Shown: one piece after another, positions 1-51,454 of the stretch
Layout: each line of letters starts with the position of its first letter
How positions within the stretch are numbered: the first letter of the stretch is position 1
Origin: Girardinichthys multiradiatus
Lineage: Eukaryota > Chordata > Actinopteri > Cyprinodontiformes > Goodeidae
Direction: 5' to 3'
Length of the DNA: 64,000 nt
Assembly: GCF_021462225.1 (NCBI RefSeq)
Contig: NC_061802.1
Coordinates: 10,752,859-10,816,858 of the forward strand
Program-made: the position numbers and the translations under genes
Notes under the pieces: generated by a model
Seen by the model: only the letters and a program-made list of their open reading frames with translations
Told to the model about the DNA's origin: nothing
The model's database searches: none

Positions 1-415
1 GATGGATGGATGACCAAATATTGAATTAATTGACCTTCTGCTTGCTTTTGTCAGTTGGTCATGCGTTTCTCTAAGCTATAATTAGATGATTCTGTGTTTT
101 TGAACCTTGTTTTCTGTCATGTGTCTTTGGCATTTCTATATGTGTAGCTTATTTTCTGTTTCCTTATTTGTAAGTGATTTCCAGTTTTCTGGTGGTTTAG
201 TTTATTTCCCTCCTTTCACATCACGTTTCTCCTTATGATCAACCCTTAAGCACCTTCCTGAAATTATCTTCTGCAGTGTACGGATAATTTCAGGTTTCAG
301 TTACTCTGTAGTCTCAAAAACACAATTAGTTCTTTTATAAGCTGACTACCCGCTTGCTTGCTAACTCCTGAGGTTCTCTCAATTGTTTCAGTGACTGGAT
401 TATGGAAATCTATAC
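1..415. other. adamts10 intron 13, incomplete
   Basis: Opens with a short GATG repeat at 1-13, the kind of tail left by fish RTE-like LINEs, so a LINE 3' end may lie just outside the window. The rest is AT-rich with nothing recognised. Confidence 0.4.
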
Positions 416-39202
<38,787 letters not shown>

Positions 39203-40094
39203 GGTTACTACAGTATTTGCTATAGTAACAGACTTCAGTGCAGTGGTCCTCGGGCCTCTGTCCCAACATGTCTCCTGCCCTGTCGGATGCCCCGTCGCCT
39301 AGCAGTGGGACAGCTCAGCGCTCTGTTGGCCCATGGCTGTAAGATGATCAGTCAGAGAGTCTCTGCACCTGCAGCATGTCTATCTGTCACTGAGCGATGG
39401 TGGAAGTCCTCATAAACACGTCACTGGACGTCTGAGATGGAGGTTATCAGCTCTCTCCGTTGCCTTGTAGTAGAGAAGCTGTTTAAGAGGAAAAGCGGTA
39501 AAGAGAATGACAGTGAGCGGTGGGACAAATTTGGACTCAAAGAGGAGGGAGGAGTAGAGGAAACTGAACATATACAGAGATAGAGAGAGAGAGAGCCTGA
39601 GGTCACTCTGACCCATCCAGTCAAGGCGGACAAGCCTTTAAAGCTCATACACATTAGTCTTAGCTTTAACACTTTATCTTTTCATGAAAACAGCACGTCC
39701 AGAACCAACAGCTCTGTCTAGACACGTGCACCGGAAAGAGTGATTACAAATAAAGGCAGCACACTGAATTCATAAACAGGGTTTGAAGTGGGTATTATGC
39801 TGGAGTTTCTGGGGTAAAATTAGCTAATTTGAGAGAAGCAGCAGGATGCCATCACCGCCAGGCTGCCAAGGCTCTGATGTTTGGTTGTATGGCTGAGTGA
39901 CTTTCTGGCAGCCTGCCTGAAAGGCCTAATTGGACGGCATGTCGGAAGCTGATGGTATGTGTGCCTATATGGAGCTTATTCACGCCTCAGACAACGAGGA
40001 CTGTAGTAACATTACTCTGACTTATACCTTCATGGGAAAAATCAAGTTTCCATGAGTGTGTCAATAGTCAGGTAAAAGAAAAACTGACTTCATA

Positions 40095-40430
40095 CGAGAC
40101 TGAGTGGCTTGTAAAACCACCATCAGCAGCAACGACTTGAAGAAGTCGTTTTCTTTATGACTTCATCAGTCTCTTATATTGCTGTGAACTAAATTTGCCC
40201 ACTCTTCTTTACAACGTTGCATCAGTTTTCTCCACAGCTTTCTTTAGGGTTTCAGCGAGGTTGAGGTTGGGACTTTGACTGAGCCACTGCCAGGAGTCTT
40301 TTTCAGCTGTTCTTTGTAGATTTGCTGCTGTGTTTGGGATCATTGATCCGATGGTAAACCAATTTGGCCTCAAATTTGACTCAAAAATACGCCCCCACCC
40401 CCCCAGACAGATAGTGCACAATCTCACGCA
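40095..40430 (-). mobile_element. DNA-transposon remnant
   Basis: Phrases such as GAGGTTGAGGTTGGGACTTT and TGTTTGGGATCATTGATCC resemble reversed Tc1 transposase text (GQSPNLNLAE on the minus strand near 40260). Short and decayed. Confidence 0.4.
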
Positions 40431-42700
40431 GACATTTCCACTGATTTTAACATTTATTTATACTAATCAGGATCAGGACATACAGTTTAATTGCTACACT
40501 TCACTTACACATTTTTTTTTTTTTTTTTGCTGACAGGGCAATTTTTAACCAAAAAGCTTGACTCCTGCTTTCATATACTATAAAGACTGCCCAGAGAGTT
40601 TACTCTTGTCCCGGCCCACCTTCCTTCCCCAATCCCACTGGGGATTCAAAAGCGAGCAGAGGCCCGGATGGCTGGCAGCTAACCAACTCCAGCCAAAGGT
40701 AATCAGAGGCAGATGGGAAACCTTTTGGTGACGATAGCCGAGGGAACACGTTCCCTCCTGAAAAGAAGAAGGAAAAGATAAAAACAAAAAAACCACATAG
40801 CCTAAGCTGAAAGTGGAGGAATTTGTACAAAAGGATCTCCTGTTTTATGTCAGCAGTAATGTGCAGCAGATACAGTAAACGCAGACTAATGGGTTTTTGT
40901 GCTGTTGCAGCGTCCCTCATAAGCAGAACTAAAGCTCCTTCTCTCATCCCCTCCCTCTGGCTTTTTCCCTGTCATTTCCTGCAAAAGAGTTAAACCCCGC
41001 TCCTTTTTTATTACTCCTCCTCCCGTTAACAATTTATTGTGAGGTTATTAAACTCGGCTGCTTGATATCAAATGCTTTTCATTACCACTAACTCTCCTGT
41101 TGTTTATTTAAACCCAGGAGGGAGGGAGGAGGAAAGGAACCCCCCCCCCTGTGCTGACCCTCAGAGCTTTTTAAAGCAAAGCCCCTCAAAGTGATTCACA
41201 AAAATCCGCCTCAACATTTACATGCATGCACGTTCCTGCACCACTTTCACCTGTGAAATATTATTCCATTATAAACCAGACTTAATTGAGATTGGGATGT
41301 CATGCAGAGGTGATGGCGTTGTACATCTTCCTGCGGTCTGTTGTGTAAAACCTTCCCTCTGGGCTGTATCACTCTTTGTGAAATAAAAACGCATGTTTGT
41401 CAGCAGGCCAAGCGAGCGCTGACTCTCTACTCCGTGTTTTGCTTGGATGAGCTGCGAAAAAGGAGCGTACAGCTGCTGCCGTGGCCAGGAGGGAAAGCGG
41501 TCTGGGTTGCAGGCAGGCTGCATAGCCTCCAACGCTATCGCAGCTTGCAGGACAGAAAAGAAAAGGCTTGTTGTTAGAAAGGGGGAAAAAAGCTGGACTG
41601 ATTTGCAAACATAGGTGGGAAATATCAAATTGTGGGCCAAATCTTACTGCAATGAAGCCAAAAGAACCTGATGATCATTTTCTTGGTGAGCAATGTGTGA
41701 TGCTTTTCAAGAGATGCACATCTAATGCTTTCTCCTTTAAATACTGGAGCTAATTATGATGTCCTTGTCTTTAACTGCTGCCAGGGAGAGTGGAGCTATC
41801 CGAAACCCCAGTACGCTAATCAAAGCCATATGACCGGCTCAAAGTAAAGTCTGTGTGGAGTGAACAGATGCTAAGTGTCCCACAGCTTAGCTCCGAGAGT
41901 AGAAATCTCCCCCAAACTGCCTCCACTTTGATCTGGGAGTAGCTCATGAATCAGTTTTAGGTTCAGTTTATTATTTCATTAAATTGGCAGTCTTTTCTAA
42001 TAGGACTTTGGGGCTGGGGGGATCAAATGGCTCATAAGTCCAATGTCATAATTCTGCCTTCATTTAGAAATATGGAGTCTAGAATCCATCAGATCTCTAC
42101 ATAAAAACCTCCAAACAGGTGATAGAAAGCACTGGCTGGGGCTACATCTCAGACTAAACTCTCTGTCTCCCACAAAGACAGAAAAAGCAAGAGGTCTGGC
42201 ATTCCTTTGCAGATTTCCCCAAATAAACAGTGTGCAGATGAAAAGTGGGAACATAAACAGGCGGGAGAACCTCGGACGTGCTCCCCTCACTCTGAAAATG
42301 TGCCTCTCCAGTCTGAAACAATATTTAGTGAGAGAGAGAGAGAGGGAGCTGACTCGACACAAAGCAAGTGAGTCAGGAGTGAAGGGAACAGAGCACACTG
42401 CCTTTTAAATGCTATAAGGCAGCAGTCCAAAGAAGCAAATATACACAATATGACCCTTATAAAGTACAAATAGAAGAGAAAACTCTTTACATTTGACATA
42501 ATTTAATTGGTATTCATTCTAACATTGACGAAGCATGTTGTCGTGACTAAAACTTACCTAATTTTTTAAAATATAACTGTGATTAAACAATGATCCAGCA
42601 CAACCTGCCAGTTTAAGTGCTACCTTAGAAGCTACAACCAGTTTGAATCCAACTTTCCTCCATAATGTTAAAAAGAAATTTAGATATTTTTAATATTTTT
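40431..42700. other. intergenic, mostly unique
   Basis: A T-run at 40512-40530, then sequence with no recognised repeat. 41390-41560 is G+C-richer with an open but unsupported frame; it might be a regulatory block. Confidence 0.3.
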
Positions 42701-42709
42701 GGAACAAAA

Positions 42710-43470
42710 AAAGCTTGTGCATCTTAACAAATTAGAATATATTCGAAAATGTAATTTCACTAATTCAAAATGTAAGGCTTATATACAGTTTAAATACATT
42801 ACATGCAGGGTAATATATATCAAACTTCTATTTCTCCTAATTTTGATGACAGCTTACAGCTAATCTCTGTAAAATAAAAAAGTTAAATATTACATAACAC
42901 CAATAAAATGTGAATTTTTTAATGATGTTATCTTATGTTCTACACAATCAAGATCATTATTAAAGGAGCTGGCTGGTCAGATGCTGAATCCAAACATATT
43001 AAAGAAAAGTTGAGTGGAAGGAAAAAGTGTGGTAGAAAAGATGCACAAGCAGTAGCCACAAACGCAGCCTTAAGAAGACTGAGAAGCAAAGAGTTTGGGC
43101 AAGATTCACAAGGCATGGGCTGCAGCTCGACCCTACATAATCATTTCCAGGACATGGGCTACAAGTGCTGCATTTCATATGATCAGACACTCCTAAAACC
43201 AGAGAGGTTAGAAGCATCTCACCGGTGCTAGAGCAAAAAAGATCTGGGATTGTTGCACAGTTGAAAGTCCTGTTTTCATATAAAAATACATTTTACATTT
43301 CATTTGAAAATCAAGGTCCCAGAGTCTGGAGGAAACTGAAAAACAGACAGAATCTAAGTAGTTTGAGTGTAAAGTTTCCAAAGTCAGTGATGATTTGGGG
43401 TGCCGTATCATCTGCTGATGTTGGTCCACTGTGTTTTCTGAGGTCCACAGTCAACGCAGCCATCTAAATT
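42710..43470 (+). mobile_element. Tc1-like element, degenerate
   Basis: Terminal sequence CATCTTAACAAATTAGAATA at 42720, then plus-strand transposase text with NQGPRVWRKLKNRQN and KFPKSVMIWGAVSSADVGPL at 43300-43440. Several stops. Confidence 0.65.
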
Positions 43471-43619
43471 TTGGTACTGAATTCACACATGCTGCTTCTA
43501 TTTAACAAGAAGAAAGCTCAGCAGAACCAGGATGGATATGAGCTGCTGGGTGTTGAAGATAGAACTTCAATAAATGAATAAAAAAAAAACTGCATTCATG
43601 TATTTCTGCTATGAGCTCA

Positions 43620-43885
43620 CCAGCTGCACTGTGATGCAGTTAGTAGCACTGTTGCCGTGCAGTAAAAAAGATCCTAAGTTCTAATCCGGGCCAGGGGTCC
43701 TTCTGCATGAAGTTTGCATGTTCTCCATGAGCATGCGTAGGTTCTCTCTGGGTACTCTGGATTCCTCCCACAGTTCAAAAACATGACTGCACGGTTAATT
43801 GGTCTCTCTAAATTGGTAAGAGTGTGCATATGCATGGTTGTTTGTCCTGTGTGATTCTGTTTTGCCCTGTGATTCACAGCATACA
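43620..43885 (+). mobile_element. RTE/Rex3-type LINE 3' tail (copy 3)
   Basis: Contains TAGCACTGTTGCCGTGCAG, GTTTGCATGTTCTCCATGAG and GGTTAATTGGTCTCTCTAAA, matching copies 1 and 2. Confidence 0.6.
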
Positions 43886-43994
43886 TAGAACCCACATACT
43901 GAGTTGTCTATCCTACTATTGGAAAAACTGAAATAAACTTCATTTATTATATCACAGATTCCAAACGATGTTACCATCTCCTTATCTTTTAAAG

Positions 43995-44200
43995 CAGGGG
44001 TCTGCAACTCCAGTCCTCAAGTGCTACTGTCCTGCAACTTTTGGATGCATCCCTTCTTCAACACACCTACATCAAATGAATGGTTCATAACCAGGCCTTT
44101 GCAAAACCTGCTGACATGCCAAGCAGGTAATTCAGCCTTTTGATTCAGGTGTGATGCAGCAGGGACAGTGGCACTCAAGGACTGGACTTGCAGACCCCTG
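43995..44200. mobile_element. hAT MITE with perfect 8-bp target duplication
   Basis: A 206-bp element with long near-palindromic inverted ends (CAGGGGTCTGCAACTCCAGT left; reverse of CAGACCCCTG right), flanked on both sides by TTTTAAAG (43987-43994 and 44201-44208). An 8-bp duplication is the mark of hAT transposition. No coding capacity. Confidence 0.85.
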
Positions 44201-44370
44201 TTTTAAAGCATTTTATTCAGAACGAAACAAATTGCTTTACCAAATATTTTACAGGCATGGAGAGCCTCATTGCATGATACCAATTAATAATTAATCATGT
44301 ATTTATGTTTTTAAACAACACTGTTATGTTTCATTTAGAAGAAAATACTCCTGGAGCTGTGCTACAAGTA

Positions 44371-44470
44371 GGGATGCAGAATATATTACAAATGTATCGT
44401 TATCACAATATCACTGTATGTAATATGCATATCATGATGAACTTCCTGGACTGCAATAAATGTTGGATAA
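44371..44470 (+). mobile_element. possible hAT end
   Basis: TAGGGATGCAGAATATATT then TATCGTTATCACAATATCAC resembles the terminus at 5395-5562 in opposite orientation. The other end is not identified. Confidence 0.3.
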
Positions 44471-45094
44471 TTATTCAATGACTTAAAACAGAAACTAGCG
44501 TTTATTAAACCAACAGGATGAGTGCACATCTGCGAGCCTGGAAGGTTACCTGCAGTTGTAGACCAGAAGTTACATAAGCTTTGCTTGCACGATGTAAAAG
44601 GTTGGCTGTGATGACACCATTGTGTCCCTTGAAACTTGATTTAATGCATTTTAGTGCACACTTTGCACAAGGCAGAAACTGCGAGCTGCTCCCCCAGCTG
44701 GTGAATGAGACAATGCCAGCCTTCAGTTATGTACCTGATGGCAGCTGACAGCCACATCATCCACTGACCGGCAGAACACGCACACACAAGACTGCCCTGT
44801 CATCAGCCACCGAGGCGACTGCAGCCTAAACATACTCCTGAGGAAAAGAGAGCTGTTTTAGGAAATAAGAATGAAATCCAAAGCAATGCACCTCTGCATC
44901 TTATTGAACTCCAGTGTATACAAAGTCTTAAAATAAGGCATGCAAAGTCTCAGCAGAAATAGTCCTGCTGGGGCAGGATAGGTAAGAGTGGAGAACTGCC
45001 TCCTACCAGCATCATGCCGTTCCCCCCCCCCCTGATCTGTGCATGAAAGAAGAGAAGAAAAGAAGAGAGGAAGAGCAGGACTGACTGATCTTAC

Positions 45095-45260
45095 CTGCCC
45101 GCGTCCCTTTGCAGAAGTGTCCCCTTGCAGAAGTGTCCCCTTGCAGAAGTGTCCCCTTGCAGGAGTGTCTTGTGTCCCCTGCAGCCGAGCGGAGAGGAGG
45201 CGGCGGCGGCAGACTAAACCTCAACTTCACACAATCAGAGCTGAAAAAATGGCATCAAGT
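45095..45260 (-). other. candidate non-coding first exon and promoter area, adamts10 side
   Basis: A GC-rich island in an AT-rich region carries a strong minus-strand donor, CAG|GTAAGA, at its left edge (45094). It holds a GGCGGCGGCGGC run and a 16-bp tandem repeat. Such a layout fits an untranslated first exon spliced about 5.9 kb to the coding exon at 39202. The right end is a guess. No transcript evidence is available. Confidence 0.35.
45109..45172. repeat. 16-bp tandem repeat (about four copies)
   Basis: Units of TTGCAGAAGTGTCCCC, the last one diverging to TTGCAGGAGTGTCTTG. Lies inside the candidate adamts10 first exon. Confidence 0.9.
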
Positions 45261-45329
45261 TTCCGCGCTGCGGAAACAGGAAACGATCTCACGTTCTTTC
45301 ACAATAAAGGTTGAGTTCAGTGTTAAAAC

Positions 45330-46590
45330 GTAAAGCGAAAATCAAAGATACGGGGAGGGCTGTTAAAACGTTAAACAATTATAGTCTAAAATTGCAGCAA
45401 GGTTATGAACCCACATAACATTATGGCCACAGACAGGGTAAACTGAATATTAATAATGCTGATTATCTCTTCTTTTGTCAGTAGATGGGCATATTTAAGC
45501 AGAGTGAACATTTTGTCCTCAAAGTTGATGTGTTGGAATCAGGAAAAAAGATTTTCACAAAGGCCAAATTGTGTCGATAAGACAGGTGATTACCAACCAG
45601 GGGGGTGGCAGCCCAGGTTTTAATTTAACACATTCTGCACATATTAGTCAAATTTTTCAGAAAACACAAAAAACTTCACAAAATATATAAAATATTTATT
45701 AATTTCACCCAAAAAGGTAATAACAGATGGGTGTTGCCATATGGTCCTTTTTATTAAGCTACATAACTACATATAATGAGGAAAAATAAAAGAAAAACAG
45801 TTGATAAAGTAATCTATAAAAATAAAGAAAAACAAAAAAACAATTACTTGTTGCAGCCACAGGTTCTGGAGCTCTTCCATTCTTTGCTAAATGCTAGCTT
45901 CATGACATTTGTTTGGACAAAAATGCTGACTGAAAGACAGAATTAAAATGCTAAATATCTATGGGATATTTAATGCCTAGCCTATATTGTGGTAATACAT
46001 ATCACTTAACAATAGAGGATGATCCCTGAATTAAGGAAGTAGATTTTGATTTTTTCCTGAAGTGGTCGCCATTTTGAAAAGCTTGTTAAACTCGCTAGGT
46101 TATACTCTTGACATAGGCCATTATACAACAGGCATGGAATTGCATGACCTCTTCAACTGAGGATTTAGACAATTTTACAAGAGGTGGATAGCATCATGAG
46201 GAGATGATTTAGGCAAAAAAAAAATCATTTTTGACAAAAAATAACTTCAGCCATTATTTTAGGGAGGTGACAATGTTAAACATAATAAATATAACAATAA
46301 CTAACCTAATCAGTTAAAGGAACCATTAATAACACATACATCTGCCTATTATGAATTTTACAAATAATTTAAATGTTGAAATATATTATTAAAACATATA
46401 AAAGCGCATTATATGAACTGTGTTGGACTAATTCTTTCTATTAAAACTATATATTAAACCTTAAATGTATTCCTGACACAATGAGATCCACAGGCAGATT
46501 CAACATCCTGAATCAAATAGTGAGATCAAACTGGAATAAAAACTTTGACAGATCTTTTGTTGAAGCAAAAAGGGTGTTCCTAGGAAAAGA
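45330..46590. other. intergenic, nothing recognised
   Basis: AT-rich sequence with no repeat or gene that I can name. Confidence 0.35.
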
Positions 46591-46594
46591 GGCT

Positions 46595-46885
46595 GAAAAC
46601 CACTGGACTTTGACTGGGCCTTTCTGACATATTTATGCCTAAACCCTTCTATTGTAGCTCTTGTCTTTTAAAGTCTCAAAGTGTTTTTTTCTAGGGATGT
46701 CCTGAATTTATTTACAACCATATCTTTATCCACTTTGACCAGCTCCCCTGTTGAAGAACAAAGCCTCCCAACATCATAAGGCTGCCACCACCATGTTTCG
46801 TAAAATGATTGACACTTTAAGGGTGATGTTTTTTGAATAGTTTTACACCATTTTGCATGTAGGCTAAAAAAAGGCTGCAATGTCC
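46595..46885 (-). mobile_element. Tc1-like remnant
   Basis: Reverse text CTTTGACTGGGCCTTTCTGA, then GCTGCCACCACCATGTTTC (from the HGGGS region) shows the same Tc1 family as 37917-39052. Confidence 0.55.
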
Positions 46886-47428
46886 TCAATGCAGACTAAG
46901 TTTGAAGCCTAGTTACCCAGGCGTCCTCACAAACCCCCAGCAGCAGGACCACCCAGTACAGAGGATGAGAACCACCGCCCCAGATCCACCGACCCACTGG
47001 GGAGGCATCAGCCCACCACAGCAGGCAGAACGGAGAAGGACTAGGAAGGGAAGGCACAGTCCCATCCTGCCTTGTTAGGCAGTCAAAGGTAAGGTCAAAA
47101 GGCAGGGATGCCCAAAAGGAACCAACCGACATTACCCAAATCACAACCACCCACCCACCACCTAATGTCATCCCCATATCAACAATCCATGTCAAACCAG
47201 CATGGCAAGGTACATCTTAAATGTTAGGGAAATTACCCACTCCATCAAGCCCTTGCACTGGAAGTTATGTAAGTTGGCATTAGTGCTTTTATTTTGTAGG
47301 AACACCTTTCCCCCAAAGGTTTTACTCTCTTTGCATTTGGTCGACTTGATTCAGTAACTACTGCTGCCTGGCTGCCAGGCTACAGGAAAGCAGCTGCAGC
47401 CTGAGACAGTGGAGGGGGGTGGGTTGGC

Positions 47429-47430
<2 letters not shown>

Positions 47431-47506
<76 letters not shown>
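47431..47506. repeat. (TG)38 microsatellite
   Basis: Seventy-six bases of uninterrupted TG, likely length-variable. It causes false poly-Thr-His frames on the minus strand. Confidence 0.95.
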
Positions 47507-47508
<2 letters not shown>

Positions 47509-47509
47509 C

Positions 47510-50500
47510 ATATCCCCTGTCATTAATTTGAGGGTGTGAACACTGCACAGGTGCCGCAGTAAAGTTGTCACATGGGGGGAAATAAACTGTCCCTTTAGAT
47601 TTAATATATCAATACATCAAATAAATATGCATGAAAAACAGATTTACTGTCACTTTGTGTCACATTACGTCTCAGAACTGCCTAAAACAAATAATTACCT
47701 TCCAGTATTTTAAAGTAGTCAGCAGTAACCTACAGAGTGGAACAGTTAGTAGCCTTGTTTGCTACAATGCCTGGAAACAACAACAGCAAAATTGTTGCTA
47801 ATTACCAAACTCTGCTCTAATACATCTTGTAACTAGCCAACTCAGATCTTGGTGCTGACTAATAAAGACATTTTCCTCATGCAGAAACACACCTGCTCAC
47901 ATTTCTTTGATTAGTTTGTCTTTTCTCTGGGCTATTGAATGCTTGGTCACACTAGTTGCACATTTTGGAGAACATGCTGGATATAATCTCCAACATGTAA
48001 CCGTTTTCTGTGATCCCACGTTTGTCCAGCTCTAGCAAAACAATATTAAATTTTTCAAAGATAAACAAAATCCCAACTTGTAGCCTTTTCAACGACCAGA
48101 TCACTGGTTCTAACTACTAAATGACTCGGCAATATGTTTGGATCTACACCTCAAATATGGTGAATAGTTAATATAAATATTGTCTAAGTACTTCTAGAGA
48201 CTGAAAAATGTATGCAAACTAACTAACCAGTTTAAAAAATTTAGCTCTATAAGCTAAATGCAAAAATGCTTATTAGTTTGCTATTGTTAATGACTTTTTG
48301 GTGCTTAGAAGTTAACTAGTATGGTTAAAATTACATGGCAGCTCATTAGTGTACTGTTAATGTTTACTGGCTTATTTCATGGTCCAAAAAACAGAAAATG
48401 TGTGGGTTGTTTTGAATTTATAAAATCAAAATAAACACAAAGTTGGCTTTGAGGTGAGGTTGTAAGGTTACTGAAATACTTTTTTATTAAGTTTGTAGAG
48501 CAATGTCCTATTTTACTATGTTCAAAGGTTTAACTTTAATAAAGTAGAACTATAAACTTACAAGAATTTTTATCGTATCTCCAATTTCCATAAAAATAAT
48601 GATTTTTAAAAATTATTATTATTCATTTTCAGTATTTCTATGTTATGTACCTCATGACCTCATATAATCAGTCCTCTAAGATCATTGCAACTCTTTTTTT
48701 CGATTTGATCCTCGGCATAATAGCAAAAAACTGGCAAATGAACCAAATATTGAACCCCTCCTCCACTGCAAACCAGCCCAGTGGTGGGAAGTATATTCAG
48801 AAAAATAAAGACGCAATCTCCCCAAATGCTAAGTTATTAGAGGTGTGTTAAAGAAGCGGGGACTTACACAGCTCAGAAGGAGCGTCACAGGTGGCAGTCA
48901 ATCTAATAGCTGATCTCTGTGCATGACTTTGCCGTTGTGTGCATGTGTGAGTGGTGGTGGCTTTGGGTCTGCGTGCGTCTCATTTCTCTCTAACCTCCCT
49001 TCTTCTCTACGCCATACAGTTCTTGCAGCTCAGCAGATGTAGTTTTGTCTCAGAAGCAACATCACAGCTGTGAAGCAGTGAAATGTAAGTAGGTTCTGTT
49101 AGATCTGATTGTTTAAAAAGACAAGTACTGGATTTATTTTAAATAATATGTATATAATGAAATTAAGAACATTGTGTTCCGGTTAGGACTGAAAGAAGAG
49201 GACTGTAGCACAAAAAAACAGCAACAATACAATTTGAAACTTTTCTTTACAAAGGCAAAATACTTTAGTGATGCTTAAAAATGTAAAAAAATAAATAAAA
49301 TCTTTTAACAGTTAAATTTTGTAAATTTTACCATTTTAATTATATGTGTTGATCTATTTTTCTGTGATGGTTATGCTATTTTGTCCCATTTGCAAGTAAA
49401 GAAATTACTTTAAATTATGCCTGGGTTGTACAAAGAAAAAGAAAAAGGTGTGCACCACATAATTTAAGTATTGTTGCTTTGGCTCAGTCAAGCGGTAATT
49501 AAACACACAAATTATAAATAGCTGCTTTCCTTGCGCCTTGGAACAGAAAAACAAAAGCTGATAATTTAAACACACTCCAGATTCCTATGTGTGTCTTTTA
49601 TAGCTTGTAATGTTTTTTTTTTTTGTTTTTTTTTTCCATTTTTGTTCGGAGGATGGAAAATGGCACCCACTGGAACTTTGTTATTGTTGTTTGCTTTATT
49701 GTCAAAATTATTTCACACTAATTCATGTCATTAAGGTATTTGACTCACTAATCCTGCAAATAATTCACACAAATGTTTTCCATATTAAATCTTAACTACA
49801 GTTTGTGGTCAGCAGGATTTACTGAGGGAATAAATCCTGCTAAAACTTGCTTTGTTTTCAAGTTTTTGTGTGGTACTAAATCTTCAGCATTACTTTTAGG
49901 CTGAATCAACTGTCTATTTGAACGGCAACTGCTAACCCAGATTTAGGAAACTTTGGTTCAGCTTGGGCCATTTAGGGCTCTGATCTGATAAGCAGATCGG
50001 TTTCTGATCCAAACCCACCCACATCAAGACCTTTATTACCCTTCACTAAAACAATGGAAAAAATCTCCCAAAAAGGAGTCAGACGGGGGAATTGTTTGTC
50101 GTTGGAGGCCTATACAGCCTCTCAACCGGATGTATGCATTGAGAGGAATGCTTGAGTTACATAACCGCAAGTGGACTTCCTGATAAAACAACACAAAAAA
50201 CTATGACCTAAAAACTTTACAGTGTTCATGCCTTAAGCTGATTTTTGTAATTAAATAAAGCCAACCTTGTATAGGTCAAAGCGTGCAATCAAACCTTATG
50301 TTAGCATTCTGTAGGTATTCTCGTCGTGCTTAAAGGAGTGAATTTAAAAGACACAAAGCTGCAGAAACCTGTTTGCTATTAAGGCGAGATTATTTTGTGG
50401 TTAATTGCCTCTCTCCAGCCAGTTCAGCAGAAGTACTTAAATTAACAAATGTTGTCTCAGCGGCTGCATGATAACAATACATTTCCTTTAGCATCAAGCT

Positions 50501-51450
50501 CAAAGCATTTATGTACATATTGATTATAACCATTTTTCACATTTGCATTCGCCAGTAGTTGTGTAAAATTGGCTTTTTATCCCCAGGTTGATTATTTTTA
50601 CATGTGTTTGGCGTTTAGCTTTGCTTGTGTAAAAAATCTGTACGTTCCTACAGTTGTTTGTAGACTTTTTTATTGCCAGTAAAACCAAACTTAGCTTTTC
50701 TTTGCATCTCTCTTTAATTTTGTTTTGTTTGAAAGTTTAGAGTATTAGGAGCCGTTTAATAAAACAACTGCTCCTTTCAGATCGTTGCCTCTTTGGAGCT
50801 TTACAAAACCTGTCCAACCCTAAGATTAAAGTTGTTACCCTGAAATGCTGATTCTCTATAACATAAAAATCTTTCGTTGAGGGTTTTTGCTCCATAGAAC
50901 GAAGCTTGTTTTAATGGCTTAAAAACAAGTCTTTCTGTAGCTCTCCTTCCGGGCCATTTACACACTCCTCTGCTTTTTGACAACTTAGTCACTGTGTTTC
51001 TTCCATCGTTCTTTGTCACAATCAGTTTACACATCCTTTATGAAAGTATTTGATGCATATTAGATGGCTTTACCCAGTGAATGGCAACATTTTCCACCTT
51101 TAGACATCTCTTCCCTTCCAGACATATAATAGCAGCTAACACGCAGGTTTTGGGGTTCAAAGTTGTCACAGGAACTGTGTCATTTGTCACCTCGCTTGCT
51201 TCACTTTTTGTTTTTGTGGTTTATCATGCCGTCTCAAACTTTTAAAAATGATTGCTGAGCTGATAGATTGCCGCTGCTTTTGTTCTCCCTGTTGTTTTAT
51301 TTAGGAACATTTTAGAAATGGATCAAACAAATAAACGTAGGCTACCATTATAATAAAAACACAAAGGCATAGCAAATGTGCCAGTTGTGAACGTTGGTTT
51401 GTTAAGTTCATTTTCTCTTTCTGTTTGCTCTGTTAATGTCACAGAAGTTT
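47510..51450. other. intergenic region upstream of zap70, mostly unique
   Basis: AT-rich with homopolymer runs (T run at 49612-49637). No repeat or gene recognised apart from the weak candidate first exon near 49084. Confidence 0.35.
48870..49084 (+). other. candidate non-coding 5' exon on the zap70 side
   Basis: A stretch ending GAAAT|GTAAGTA is a good plus-strand donor with no open frame, about 4.6 kb before the first zap70 coding exon acceptor. A second possible donor is AAGAG|GTGAGG near 53446. Either could be an untranslated first exon; neither is shown by sequence alone. Confidence 0.2.
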
Positions 51451-51454
51451 GTAT

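Noticed and set aside
41341..41577. 79-codon plus frame as a small gene
   Set aside because: No recognisable domain, no splice or promoter support; kept only as a possible regulatory block.
47351..47571. Minus frames rich in Thr and His
   Set aside because: They are only the (TG)n microsatellite read on the other strand.
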